Shown here: positions 1 through 8,005 of the stretch, one piece after another
Position numbering within the stretch: position 1 is the stretch's first letter
How the letters are laid out: every line of letters begins with the position of its first letter
Assembly (NCBI GenBank): GCA_963733105.1
Contig: CAVTCB010000005.1
Span: forward strand, 248,001-312,000
Direction: 5' to 3'
Source of the DNA: JAFAYN01 sp963733105
GTDB lineage: Bacteria; Gemmatimonadota; Gemmatimonadetes; Longimicrobiales; Longimicrobiaceae
DNA: 64,000 nt
The notes under the pieces: generated by a model
Databases searched by the model: none
The model's input: only the letters and a program-made list of their open reading frames with translations
Told to the model about the DNA's origin: nothing
Position numbers and translations under genes: made by a program

Positions 1-461
1 GACAGGTGCACGCCGAGGCCCAGGAGGCAGGAGTCCCACCCGACGCCGACCGCGCCGGGCCCGAACTGGTCCCACATCGCGTCCGGGACGTGCGCCGTGT
101 GCTCCAGCTCCAGGAGGGTGCCTCCGGCCGCGTCCTCGCCGAGCCGCACCTCCACCCACGAGACCTCTCCGCCGTACTCCCAGGTCATCGCCAGGTGCCG
201 GGGCGGGTCGCAGGCGGTGATCTCCCCGCCCGCGTTCCCCTGGAGCTGGTACCGTCCCCCCAGGCGCAGGTCGCCGGAGACGGGGAGGAACCACCGCGGG
301 ATGCGCTCCGGGCTGGTGATGGCGTCCCACACGTCGTCGGCGGTCGTGTCGTAGGTGCGGCTGGCGATGATGACCCGCGCGGGCCGTCCGTCGCGCTCGC
401 GGTTCTCGACGGCGCGGGTGACCGCGCCGACCTGGCGGGCGATGTCGATGCCGAGCTTCAT
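1..461 (-). CDS. SRPBCC / AHSA1-family protein (C-terminus cut by window edge)
   Basis: The reverse strand reads open from ATG at 461 to the window edge, about 153 residues with no stop, so the C-terminus is missing. From about residue 35 the sequence has the START/AHSA1-like pattern: a first strand (IIASRTYDTTADDVWDAITSPE), then a W-F pair (PRWFLPVSGDLRLGGRY), then a strand ending in TWEYGGEVSWVEVRL and a late LELEHTAHV. AHSA1-like SRPBCC proteins bind hydrophobic ligands or act as Hsp90-activator-like domains. They often sit next to ArsR regulators, but none is visible here. A strong AT-rich promoter lies directly upstream (514-541). The family call is firm; the ligand is unknown. Confidence 0.75.
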   Translation of the reverse strand, partial: MKLGIDIARQVGAVTRAVENRERDGRPARVIIASRTYDTTADDVWDAITSPERIPRWFLPVSGDLRLGGRYQLQGNAGGEITACDPPRHLAMTWEYGGEVSWVEVRLGEDAAGGTLLELEHTAHVPDAMWDQFGPGAVGVGWDSCLLGLGVHL

Positions 462-513
462 GGCGTGTTCCGTGGAGTAGGTGGGTGGTCCGGTCCGGGA
501 GCCTGCCTGGAAT

Positions 514-541
514 AATATAAGTAGAATATGATATAAGACAA
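514..541 (-). promoter_or_regulatory. sigma-70-type promoter for the SRPBCC gene
   Basis: Read on the minus strand, TTGTCT (541-536) and TATATT (519-514) are separated by 16 bases. They lie in an almost pure A/T stretch (511-541) that stands out strongly against the GC-rich background. It is about 50 bases upstream of the ATG at 461. Confidence 0.55.
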
Positions 542-544
542 CGC

Positions 545-1198
545 CTATGCGGTGGGATCGCTCCCCGTCTCCCCCAGCAGGTCGCGCCCCAGCACCTCAC
601 CCAGGAAGTCGATCTCGGCGCGCAGCACCTCGGCGGCCGGGCGGCCGCACGGGGCCGTCCGGCCGCAGTGCGTGGCCGTGGTGAAGCCGGTGTGCTCGCC
701 GTAGGGGTCGGTGGCGGCGTCGTGCAGGACCACGCCCTCCGGGGAGATGGAGACGGGATGGAGCCAGCAGGCCAGCGGCTTGTAGTGCCAGGGGTGCAGC
801 CCCCGCGCGTCCGCGAGCGCCTGGAGCGCGCAGCGCGAGTCGGCCAGGAGGAAGGCGCAGGCGGTGTCGGGGAGGTGCGCGGGGTAGTCGGGGACGAGGG
901 CGTGGAAGGGCTCCGGCCGGAGGGCGGTCCGCCAGGCGCGCCCCTCGCGCTCCAGCGCCGTCTCCGGGTCCACGCCCGAGGCGCGGAAGAAGTCCGCCTC
1001 CTTCCGCAGCAGGTGCCGGAGGACCGCCGCGACCTCGTCGTTGAGCGTCACGCCCTCGGAGCAGCAGGTCCCCCGGCAATGCGCCAGGTCGCACCGCGCC
1101 AGGGGCCGCTCGAAGGAGGCGCGGTCGAGCCCCGCGTCGGCGAGCATGGCGCGCAGGGCGCTCTCGGTGGCGGGGTAGGCGGTTCGCGGCGGCTGCAT
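545..1198 (-). CDS. Cysteine-cluster protein, YkgJ/DUF3109-like
   Basis: 217 residues. Cysteines sit in a CDLAHCRGTCC cluster near residue 35, followed by Cys residues around CAFLLADSRCALQ, LACWLHP and TATHCGR. Such CxxxCC proteins (YkgJ and DUF3109 groups) are thought to bind zinc or an Fe-S cluster. The reaction is unknown. The ATG at 1198 shares its A with the TGA of the KASIII-like gene upstream (TGATG), so it is the third gene of a thioredoxin / KASIII-like / Cys-cluster operon. Co-transcription with thioredoxin hints at redox control of the cysteines; that is inference. The exact family could be either of the two named. Confidence 0.6.
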   Translation of the reverse strand: MQPPRTAYPATESALRAMLADAGLDRASFERPLARCDLAHCRGTCCSEGVTLNDEVAAVLRHLLRKEADFFRASGVDPETALEREGRAWRTALRPEPFHALVPDYPAHLPDTACAFLLADSRCALQALADARGLHPWHYKPLACWLHPVSISPEGVVLHDAATDPYGEHTGFTTATHCGRTAPCGRPAAEVLRAEIDFLGEVLGRDLLGETGSDPTA

Positions 1199-2187
1199 CA
1201 CCGGGTGCCGGGTCCCAGCACCGCCGCCCCGGCCGTGGCCCCGGCGCCGAAGCTCACCAGGAGCGTGGGGCGGCCCGGGACCAGCCGTCCCGCCCGGATC
1301 GCCTCGTCCAGCGCGACGGGGACGGTGGCGGCCCCGGTGTTCCCGCAGCGGTCGATGTTGACGTACACCAGCCCCTCCGGGAGGCCCATGGCGTGCGAGA
1401 CCGCTTCCAGGATGCGGAGGTTGGCCTGGTGGGGGACCACCAGCCCCAGGTCGGCGCGCCCGATCCCGGCGCGCCCCAGGGCGGCCTCCGCCTGCGCGGC
1501 CATGGTGCGCACCGAGGCGCGGAAGAGCCGCGAGCCCTCCATGCGGAGGAGGTGCGACTGCTCCGCCAGCACCCGCTGGTCGAAGGGGCGGAGCGACCCC
1601 CCGCCGGGGCGCACCAGCGCGTCCGCCAGCCGCCCGTCGGCCCACCAGCTGGTGGCGCGCACCGCCAGCGGCCCCTCCCCCGCGGCCAGCACCACCGCCC
1701 CCGCGCCGTCTCCGAAGAGCGGCCCGGTGGCCGGGTCGGCGCGGTCGGTGACGGTGGACAGCTTGTCCACCCCCACCACCAGCGCGTACCTCCCCAGCCC
1801 GCCGCGCAGCAGCGCGTCCGCCACCACCAGGGCGTAGATCCACCCGGCGAAGCCGGCCTCCACGTCGAAGCACGCGGCGCCCCACGCCCCGACCGCCGCC
1901 TGCAGCTCGCACGCGGTGGGGGGGGTGAGGTGGTCGGGGGTGGAGGTGGCGACCACCACCACCGCCAGCTCCCCGGCCCCGATCCCCGCCGACTCCAGCG
2001 CGGGGAGCGCGGCCCGCGCCGCCATGGCCGCCGTCCCCTCCCCGTCCGCCGCCACCCGCCGCTCGCGGATCCCGGTGCGGCGCAGGATCCACTCGTCCGT
2101 CACCCCCGCGAGGGCGGCGATCTCCGCGTTGCCGAGGACGCGCTCCGGGAGCCAGCGCCCCGTCCCGGCGACGTGCGTGGCCTCCAC
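1198..2187 (-). CDS. KASIII (FabH)-like thiolase-fold protein lacking the catalytic Cys
   Basis: 329 residues, normal FabH length. The thiolase fold is clear: an N-terminal strand (HVAGTGRWLPERVLGNAEI), GDGAGAVVL, a catalytic His in VVPHQAN (His253) and Asn in CGNTGAAT (Asn283). FabH joins acyl-CoA and malonyl-ACP through an active-site Cys. The expected DVSAACSGF motif is here DVEAGFAGW, so the Cys is Phe113 (codon TTC at 1851-1849). The protein probably cannot form the usual acyl-enzyme. A malonyl decarboxylase or a structural subunit is conceivable. GTG at 2187 overlaps the thioredoxin stop (TAGTG) and gives the usual FabH N-terminus; no ATG fits better. Confidence 0.8.
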   Translation of the reverse strand: MEATHVAGTGRWLPERVLGNAEIAALAGVTDEWILRRTGIRERRVAADGEGTAAMAARAALPALESAGIGAGELAVVVVATSTPDHLTPPTACELQAAVGAWGAACFDVEAGFAGWIYALVVADALLRGGLGRYALVVGVDKLSTVTDRADPATGPLFGDGAGAVVLAAGEGPLAVRATSWWADGRLADALVRPGGGSLRPFDQRVLAEQSHLLRMEGSRLFRASVRTMAAQAEAALGRAGIGRADLGLVVPHQANLRILEAVSHAMGLPEGLVYVNIDRCGNTGAATVPVALDEAIRAGRLVPGRPTLLVSFGAGATAGAAVLGPGTR

Positions 2188-2642
2188 TACCGCGCGAGCG
2201 CCGCGTCCACCAGGGCGTCCAGGCGCGGGCGGGGGACGGCCCCGGTCTCCCGCGCCACCTCCGCCCCGCCGCGGAAGGCGATCAGGGTGGGGATGCCGCG
2301 GATGCCGAAGCGCGCGGAGGCGGCGGGGTTGCGGTCGGTGTCCAGCTTGGCCACCAGGACGCTCCCCGCGCGGTCGCGGGCGAGCTGGTCCAGGACGGGC
2401 GCCATGACCTTGCACGGCCCGCACCAGTCGGCGTAGAAGTCCACCAGCACCGGGACCTCGCTCCCCGCCACCACCCGCTCGAAGTCGGCGTCGCTGAGCG
2501 CCAGCGGCCGGTCCAGCGGGATGGGCTTCCCGCAGCTCCCGCACTTCGGCCCGGCCGCGGCGCGCGCCAGGTCCACCCGGTTCAGCTTTCCGCAGGAGGG
2601 GCAGCGCACCGTGGCCCTGCGGCTCGTCGTCGTTTCCGCCAT
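2187..2642 (-). CDS. trxC: Thioredoxin with N-terminal zinc ribbon (TrxC/thioredoxin-2 type)
   Basis: 151 residues. An N-terminal zinc ribbon (C14-x2-C17, C34-x2-C37) is followed by a thioredoxin domain with the active site W73-C74-G-P-C77-K and the cis-proline region GIRGIPTLIAF. It reduces disulfides in the cytoplasm; TrxC-type thioredoxins are linked to oxidative stress. The ATG at 2642 is preceded by GGAGGAC. An upstream in-frame extension lacks a ribosome site and falls outside the family. It is the first gene of a three-gene operon and is divergent from the TcmP-like gene. Confidence 0.92.
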   Translation of the reverse strand: MAETTTSRRATVRCPSCGKLNRVDLARAAAGPKCGSCGKPIPLDRPLALSDADFERVVAGSEVPVLVDFYADWCGPCKVMAPVLDQLARDRAGSVLVAKLDTDRNPAASARFGIRGIPTLIAFRGGAEVARETGAVPRPRLDALVDAALAR

Positions 2643-2721
2643 GTCGTCCTCCTCGCCCGTGGGCGTCGTCCGTGGTCGCTCCCGGACGGGTACAAGTTCC
2701 ATGCGCGCGGCACTTTCGGGC

Positions 2722-2750
2722 TTGATTCGGCCCGCCGCGGGCGATAGAGT
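2722..2750 (+). promoter_or_regulatory. Possible sigma-70 promoter for the TcmP-like gene
   Basis: TTGATT (2722-2727), a 17-base spacer and TAGAGT (2745-2750), about 38 bases before the GTG at 2789. The match is moderate; the stretch is a little less GC-rich than its surroundings. Confidence 0.35.
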
Positions 2751-2788
2751 GGGTCGGTCCACCCGCGCGGGTCCCCGAAGCCGAGTCC

Positions 2789-4150
2789 GTGAGCCCGGTC
2801 ACGCCGCACCCCTCCACCGCCGTCGCCCACGAGATCCTCGACCACTACCTGGCGGAGTGGGCGGAGGCGGTCGCGCGCGGGCTTCGCGGCGCCCGCCCCG
2901 CGGAGGAGGGGGAGGAGGAGCCGGCCCCGGTGAGAGTGGTGTACGCGGACGGCTTCTGCAACTCCGGGGGGCGCCACTCGCTGGTGGGCCCCGGGCGCGC
3001 CGCCGCGGGGGCGGGGTCGGCGCTGCGCGGGGTGCGCGCGCTGGAGCGGCTGGCCGCGCGGGCGCCGGGGGCGCGCGCGGGGCTGCACGCGACGGCGGTG
3101 CTGGTGGAGGAGGACCCGGCGGAGGTGGACCGGCTGGAGCGCACGCTGGAGGCGGCGGGGCTGGGCGCGCGCGTCCGCCGCACGGACGACCCGGCGGGGC
3201 TCGCCGCGGGGGAGGTCGGCCTGGTGCACGCGGAGCTGGCGGAGGCCGCGGAGGGGGTGGGGCGCGCGCTGGCCGCGGCGGACCACGCCCTCTGCTTCCT
3301 GGCGCCCCCCGCGGCGGGGAAGCTCCCCCTCGCGACCGTGCGCTCGCTCGCGGCGCACGGGGCGGACCTCCTCGTCGCCTTCCCCCACGCGGAGCTGCTG
3401 AAGCAGGCGCGCTGGCGCGGGAGCACGCTGGCCGACCTCCCCTCGCACGCCCGCCAGCAGGCGGACGGCTACTCGGCGCTCTTCGGCGACGCGCGCTACG
3501 AGTGGCTCCCCCTGTGGCGCGAGGCGGAGCGGGCGGGGGGAGCGCGCGCGGCGGAGGCCCGCATGGTGGAGCGCTACGCGGCGCGCCTGGCGGAGCTCCC
3601 CGGGAGGACGCTGAAGCGCCTCCCCGTGCACCTCTCGGACGAGCCGGCGGACTCGCTGTACCTCTTCCTCCTGGCGGCGGACCCGGCGGGCGCCCTGTGG
3701 CTGAACCGCGCGGTGCGCGAGGCGGGGGTGGCGGACCGCGCGGAGCTGGACCGCGCCTTCCGCGCGGAGGAAGCCCCCGCGGAGGAGGCCGTGCTGGAGC
3801 TGTTCGCGCCGGAGGAGGGGGGGGACGGCCCGCTGGCGCCCCCCGGCGAGCGCCCGGCGGACACGGCGCGGCTGGCGCGGACGCTGGTGGAGCGCTTCCG
3901 CGGGCGGACGGTGCCGTACGGCGAGGTGCTGCGGGGGCTGGCGGACACGGACCTCACGGGGGACGAGGTGCGCCGCGCCATGGCGGCGCTGAAGCGGACG
4001 GGGGAGGCGGCCTACCGCTCGCTCTCCGGCTCCGCCGCGGAGGTGGAGTTCCCGACGGTTCCCGTGGTCCCGGCCCGGCGCCGCGCAGCGCGCGCGCGCC
4101 CGGCGGACCTCCCCCTCCTGGCGGGGCTGGAGCCGGACCCCGCGGAGTAG
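2789..4150 (+). CDS. Three-Cys-motif partner protein TcmP-like (putative)
   Basis: 453 residues from a GTG. The N-terminus has the TcmP layout: an H-x-I-L-x-x-Y-L-x-x-W helix (HEILDHYLAEWAEAV), a strand ending YADGFCNSGG, and a GSALRGVRALERLA helix. A nucleotide-binding-like fold follows, with ATAVLVEEDPAEVDRLERTL and CFLAPPAAGKLP. The last 100 residues look like a winged-helix tail (FRGRTVPYGEVLRGLADTDLTGDEVRRAM). TcmP proteins are named for pairing with a three-Cys-motif (DUF5131) protein, often in mobile or phage contexts. Their function is unknown and no partner is visible here. The family call rests on motif resemblance only; the alternative is an unrelated Rossmann-type protein. Confidence 0.5.
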   Translation: MSPVTPHPSTAVAHEILDHYLAEWAEAVARGLRGARPAEEGEEEPAPVRVVYADGFCNSGGRHSLVGPGRAAAGAGSALRGVRALERLAARAPGARAGLHATAVLVEEDPAEVDRLERTLEAAGLGARVRRTDDPAGLAAGEVGLVHAELAEAAEGVGRALAAADHALCFLAPPAAGKLPLATVRSLAAHGADLLVAFPHAELLKQARWRGSTLADLPSHARQQADGYSALFGDARYEWLPLWREAERAGGARAAEARMVERYAARLAELPGRTLKRLPVHLSDEPADSLYLFLLAADPAGALWLNRAVREAGVADRAELDRAFRAEEAPAEEAVLELFAPEEGGDGPLAPPGERPADTARLARTLVERFRGRTVPYGEVLRGLADTDLTGDEVRRAMAALKRTGEAAYRSLSGSAAEVEFPTVPVVPARRRAARARPADLPLLAGLEPDPAE

Positions 4151-4151
4151 C

Positions 4152-4171
4152 AGGGGGCCGCGGGGCCCCCT
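4152..4171. terminator. Hairpin between convergent genes
   Basis: AGGGGGCC and GGCCCCCT form a strong short stem directly after the TcmP-like stop and before the stop of the convergent Gly-rich gene. There is no T-run, so it is a weak call as an intrinsic terminator. Confidence 0.4.
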
Positions 4172-4192
4172 ACCACCGCCGGGTCCGCCGGC

Positions 4193-4861
4193 TTACCAAC
4201 CGGGCTCGTAGCCGCGGCGGTTCCCCATCCCGTAGCCGAGGAAGTAGTCGCCCCGGTTGGTGGGGTTCATGTTGCCGCCGCCGGCGCCGCGGTCCATCCC
4301 GCCGCCGAAGCCGCCCGTCCCCCCGCCGTACCCGTACCCCCCGTTGGCGTACCCGCCCTGGGTGCCGCCCCCGCCTCCGCGGCTCATCCCCCCGCGGTTG
4401 CCGCTGTAGCCGCCCTGCTGCCCGTAGCCGCCGGAGCGGCCCCCGCCCCCGTACCCGCCGCGGTCCTGCCCGTAGCCGCCGCCCGACCCCAGCCCGCCGC
4501 CGGCGCCGTAGCCGCCGCGGTTCCCCATCCCGTAGTTCCGGCCGTAGTCGCCGTAGGTGTGGTCGCCCTGGCCGTAGTCGTTGTAGTCGGCGCCGTAGCC
4601 CTGCTGGCCGTGCCCGGCGGCGTAGCGGCGGTAGCGCCAGTGTTCGTCGCCCCCGCTCCCGCGGCCCATGTTCCCGCCGCGGTCCATGTTGCCCCAGTTG
4701 CCCCCGCCCTCGCCGCCCCGGTAGCCGGCCTGCATGTCGTAGCCGCCGGCCCCGCGGGTGTCGTGGCCGCCCTGCTCGTCGCCCATCAGCCTGCCGAACC
4801 AGCGCCGCGCGCCGCCCATCATGCCGCCCTGGTGGTCGTCGTAGTCGCGTCCGTACCGCAT
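4193..4861 (-). CDS. Glycine/tyrosine-rich low-complexity protein
   Basis: 222 residues. It opens with MRYGRDYDDHQGGMMGG, then ARRWFGRLMGDEQGG, then a long Gly/Tyr/Asn/Arg tract with many RGG, GYG and GGYGQ repeats. No enzyme domain is seen; it should be disordered. It shares the R-Y-G-R-D-Y-x3-x-GGM opening with the CBS protein at 50188, whose N-terminal half has the same composition, so the two look like one family. RGG/GYG tracts commonly bind RNA or phase-separate, but function here is unknown. The ATG at 4861 follows GAGGAGGCGACC; an upstream in-frame ATG has no ribosome site. Confidence 0.7.
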   Translation of the reverse strand: MRYGRDYDDHQGGMMGGARRWFGRLMGDEQGGHDTRGAGGYDMQAGYRGGEGGGNWGNMDRGGNMGRGSGGDEHWRYRRYAAGHGQQGYGADYNDYGQGDHTYGDYGRNYGMGNRGGYGAGGGLGSGGGYGQDRGGYGGGGRSGGYGQQGGYSGNRGGMSRGGGGGTQGGYANGGYGYGGGTGGFGGGMDRGAGGGNMNPTNRGDYFLGYGMGNRRGYEPGW

Positions 4862-5079
4862 GGTCGCCTCCTCAGGTTTCGCTGGTGGACCGTCCCGCCC
4901 GGGACGGGCCGGAACGGCGTTGCAATTCACGGGCCCGAATCCGGCTCCGCGAGAGTCGTATGTCGTTGCTCAGAGGTGACTTGCGGGAGGAGCGCCCGTT
5001 CCCGGTTTGACGCGCCCGCCCGCCGGACCTAACCTGTCGGGGCCGGTCCTCCCACCCTCCGCCCCGTCCCGGGACCCCG

Positions 5080-7122
5080 ATGGCGCCCCTCCCCCTCTCG
5101 CCCGCCCGCCGGGCGACGCTGGAAGCCCTCTGCCGCCGCGTCGCCCCGGAGCACCCGGGGGTGGACCCGGCGGGGGCGGTGGAGGCGCGCCTGGCTGCCG
5201 GCGACCCGGAGACGGCCCGCCGGGTGGCGGCGCTGCTCTCGGTCTTCGGCCACCCGGCGGCCGGGGCGCTGCTGGCGGGGCGCCCCCGCGCCTTCGCGAG
5301 CCTGGGGCCGGAGGCGCAGGACGCCTGGCTGCGCGCCTGGCAGGGGAGCCGCGTCCCCTTCCGCCGCACCGTCTTCCAGGCGCTCCGGAAGCTGGTGCTC
5401 TCCACCTTCTACGCCCTCCCGGAGACGCACGCCGCGGTGGGCTACCCGGCCCCCTTCCACGCGCGCGCGCCGGAGCTCCCCTGGGAGGGGGCGCTCCCCG
5501 GCGCGCCGGACGACGCGGAGCCGGTGGCGCGCCCGGCCCGGCGCGACCCTCCGCCGCCCGCGGGGCCGCGGCTGGCGAGCCTCTCCGGCGGCGCCCCGGG
5601 CGACGTGCGGGTGCGGGCGGGGGTGTGCGTGGTGGGGACGGGCGCGGGCGGGGCCGTGGTCGCCGCGCGGCTGGCGGAGGCGGGGCACGACGTGGTGCTC
5701 CTGGAGGAGGGGGGCCTGTGGAGCGCGGAGGAGATGACGGAGGTGGAGGCGGAGATGGTGCCGCGCCTGTACGCGGACGGCGGCGCGCGCGCCACGGACG
5801 ACCTGGCGGTCTCGATCCTCCAGGGGCGGGCGGTGGGGGGAGGGACGCTGGTGAACTGGATGATCATGCTCCGCACGCCGGAATGGGTGCTGGAGGAGTG
5901 GGCGCGGGAGCACGGCGCGGAGGGGATGGGCGCGGCGGAGCTGGCCGCCGTGTTCGAGCGGGTGGAGGCGGAGACGCACACCCGCCGGGTCCCGGACGAC
6001 GCGCACTCCCCGGCCAACCGGGTGGTGCTGGACGGGGCGGCGGTGCTGGGGTGGAGCGCCCGCGCGGCCTCGGTCAACGCGCGCGGGTGCGTCCGCTCCG
6101 GGGCGTGCGGGCTGGGGTGCCGCTACGGCGCCAAGCAGGGTGCGGCGTCCGTGTACCTCCCGCGCGCGCTGGCGGCGGGGGCGCGGCTGTACGCGGACGC
6201 GCGGGTGGAGCGCGTGGAAGTGGCGGAGCGCGGCGGGCGGGCGCCGCTCAAGCGGGTGCACGCGACGCTGCTGGACCGGGAGACGGGGGCGCCGCGGGGG
6301 CGGCTGGTGGTGGAGGCGCCGACCGTGGTGCTGGCGGCGGGGGCGGTGGGGACGCCGGCGCTCCTGCAGCGCTCGGGGATGGGCGGGGGCGGGGTGGGGA
6401 AGTGGCTCCGCCTGCACCCCACCTCGGTGGTGGTGGGCCGCTACGGGCGCGAGGTCCACGGGGGCACCGGCATCCCCCTCTCGGCGGTGTGCGACGAGTT
6501 CCTTCGCGGGGAGGACGGGTACGGCTCCTGGATCGAGTGCCCGCCGCTCTACCCGGCCATCTCGGCGGCGTCGCTCCCGGGGTTCGGGGCCGCGCACCGG
6601 GAATTGATGGAGGGCTTCCCGCGGCTGGCGTCGCTGATCGTGCTGGCGCGCGACGGGGCGGAGCGGGGACGCTCCAGCGGCGAGGTGGCGGTGGACCGGC
6701 GGGGGCGGACGCGCATCCGCTACCGGCTGGGCCCGGCGGACCGGGGGACGCTGCTGCGCGGGCTGGAGGCGGCGGCGCGGCTGCACTTCGCCGCGGGTGC
6801 GGAGGAGGCGCTGACGCTGCACGAGGACGCGTGCCGGATGCGCTCGGCCGCGGACGTGGGGGAGATCGCCCGCCGCGGCTACGCGCCCAACCGGATGGGG
6901 CTGTTCTCCGCCCACGTCAACGGCACCTGCCGCCTGGGGACGGACCCACGGACGAGCGGGTGCTCGCCGGACGGGGAGCGCTGGGGCGTGCCGGGGGTAT
7001 ACGTGGCCGACGGCTCGCTCCTTCCCACCGCGCCGGGCGTCAACCCGCAGGAGACCATCATGGCCGTGGCGACGATCGTCGCGGAAAGAATTCACGCGCG
7101 GCACGGGGCGGGATCGACATGA
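5080..7122 (+). CDS. GMC-family flavin oxidoreductase
   Basis: 680 residues. An N-terminal helical segment (about 1-150) precedes the FAD dinucleotide site VVGTGAGGAVVAARL near residue 184. The GMC C-terminus is complete: a catalytic HVNGTCRLG motif, then GVYVADGSLLPTAPGVNPQETIMAVA. GMC enzymes oxidise alcohols or sugars with FAD. The long helical N-terminus and total length resemble long-chain alcohol oxidases, but the substrate cannot be read. A Cys-rich insert (CVRSGACGLGC, about residue 340) resembles the Cys motif of glucose/gluconate-type GMC enzymes. The stop overlaps the ATG of the next gene (ATGA), so they form one transcription unit. Confidence 0.85.
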   Translation: MAPLPLSPARRATLEALCRRVAPEHPGVDPAGAVEARLAAGDPETARRVAALLSVFGHPAAGALLAGRPRAFASLGPEAQDAWLRAWQGSRVPFRRTVFQALRKLVLSTFYALPETHAAVGYPAPFHARAPELPWEGALPGAPDDAEPVARPARRDPPPPAGPRLASLSGGAPGDVRVRAGVCVVGTGAGGAVVAARLAEAGHDVVLLEEGGLWSAEEMTEVEAEMVPRLYADGGARATDDLAVSILQGRAVGGGTLVNWMIMLRTPEWVLEEWAREHGAEGMGAAELAAVFERVEAETHTRRVPDDAHSPANRVVLDGAAVLGWSARAASVNARGCVRSGACGLGCRYGAKQGAASVYLPRALAAGARLYADARVERVEVAERGGRAPLKRVHATLLDRETGAPRGRLVVEAPTVVLAAGAVGTPALLQRSGMGGGGVGKWLRLHPTSVVVGRYGREVHGGTGIPLSAVCDEFLRGEDGYGSWIECPPLYPAISAASLPGFGAAHRELMEGFPRLASLIVLARDGAERGRSSGEVAVDRRGRTRIRYRLGPADRGTLLRGLEAAARLHFAAGAEEALTLHEDACRMRSAADVGEIARRGYAPNRMGLFSAHVNGTCRLGTDPRTSGCSPDGERWGVPGVYVADGSLLPTAPGVNPQETIMAVATIVAERIHARHGAGST

Positions 7123-7880
7123 CACTCTGCCACACCTCCGCCGGCCGGTCCGCCCAGCGCACCGGTTCCCCTGCGGGCCGCGCCGAGCCGGCCTCACGTC
7201 CCGGCGACCTGTCGCTCCGGGTCGCCACGTCGGCGCCCGCGCGCCTGGCGTACGCGCAGCGCCCGCCGCGGCCCACCCAGCCGCCCGCAGCCCCGCCCGT
7301 CGCCGCGCCGGCCACCGGCCAGCCGGCCCCCCCGCCGGCCACGGCCACCCCCACGCTCTCCCTGTCCAACCACACCGGCTACGCCGACACGGGCTCCGAG
7401 TCCCACAAGCAGGTCCGCTTCGACGTCACCGTCCCCGCCGGGCAGAACCCGCGGGACTACGCCCTGGTGAACAAGATCAGGGGAGAGGCCGTCCGCAACC
7501 CCCGCGGAGATCCGTTCTACGTCACCATGGACCAGATCTCCGTGCCCTACTACTTCACCAGTTGGAGAGTGGACTCCCCCGATGCCGACCCCGTCTACGC
7601 CAGCAGCGGCTCGCTGCGGTGGACGTACACCCCCACGCCGTCCGGATTCTACACCACCGACGATCCCGGCCCCGCCCGCTCCAGCGAGCCCGGCTCGTTC
7701 TGGGACCTGTGCTTCAAGACCGAGCTGCACCGCCTCGCCGCCGTCCCGACCGTCTACTCCGCCCCGCTCCCCGCGCCGCTGGACACGAAGTACTGGCGCT
7801 ACTACGTCCGCGTGGACGGCTCGGGCCGCTTCTCGCACACGCGCCCCCGCGGCGAGCCCGACCGGTGCGACACGAGGTGA
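7119..7880 (+). CDS. Hypothetical protein co-transcribed with the GMC oxidoreductase
   Basis: 253 residues; I do not recognise it. The first 95 residues are low-complexity and Pro/Ala-rich, with no convincing signal peptide. The rest looks like a folded domain with many aromatics: LSNHTGYADTGSESHKQVRF, then VPYYFTSWRVD, RWTYTPTPSGFYTT and DTKYWRYYVRVDGSG. Only two cysteines are visible in this domain (DLCFK and a terminal DRCD). The ATG at 7119 overlaps the GMC stop by four bases, suggesting a partner of that oxidoreductase. Confidence 0.6.
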   Translation: MTLCHTSAGRSAQRTGSPAGRAEPASRPGDLSLRVATSAPARLAYAQRPPRPTQPPAAPPVAAPATGQPAPPPATATPTLSLSNHTGYADTGSESHKQVRFDVTVPAGQNPRDYALVNKIRGEAVRNPRGDPFYVTMDQISVPYYFTSWRVDSPDADPVYASSGSLRWTYTPTPSGFYTTDDPGPARSSEPGSFWDLCFKTELHRLAAVPTVYSAPLPAPLDTKYWRYYVRVDGSGRFSHTRPRGEPDRCDTR

Positions 7881-8005
7881 GGCGGTAGACCCTCCTCCCC
7901 GGGCAGCGACAAAGTTCTTCTCCGCCGGGCGCCCGCCCGTTATTTTGTCGCCATCGGTCCGTCCGGTCCCGCTCTGCCCTCCCTCTCCCTCCCGCAGGCA
8001 CCTCC

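Noticed and set aside
5029..7197. Long open frame antisense to the GMC oxidoreductase (722 codons)
   Set aside because: It is Arg/Pro/Ala-rich without motifs and mirrors the GC-rich third positions of the real gene. The same holds for other long antisense frames such as 8953-10806 and 41996-44887.
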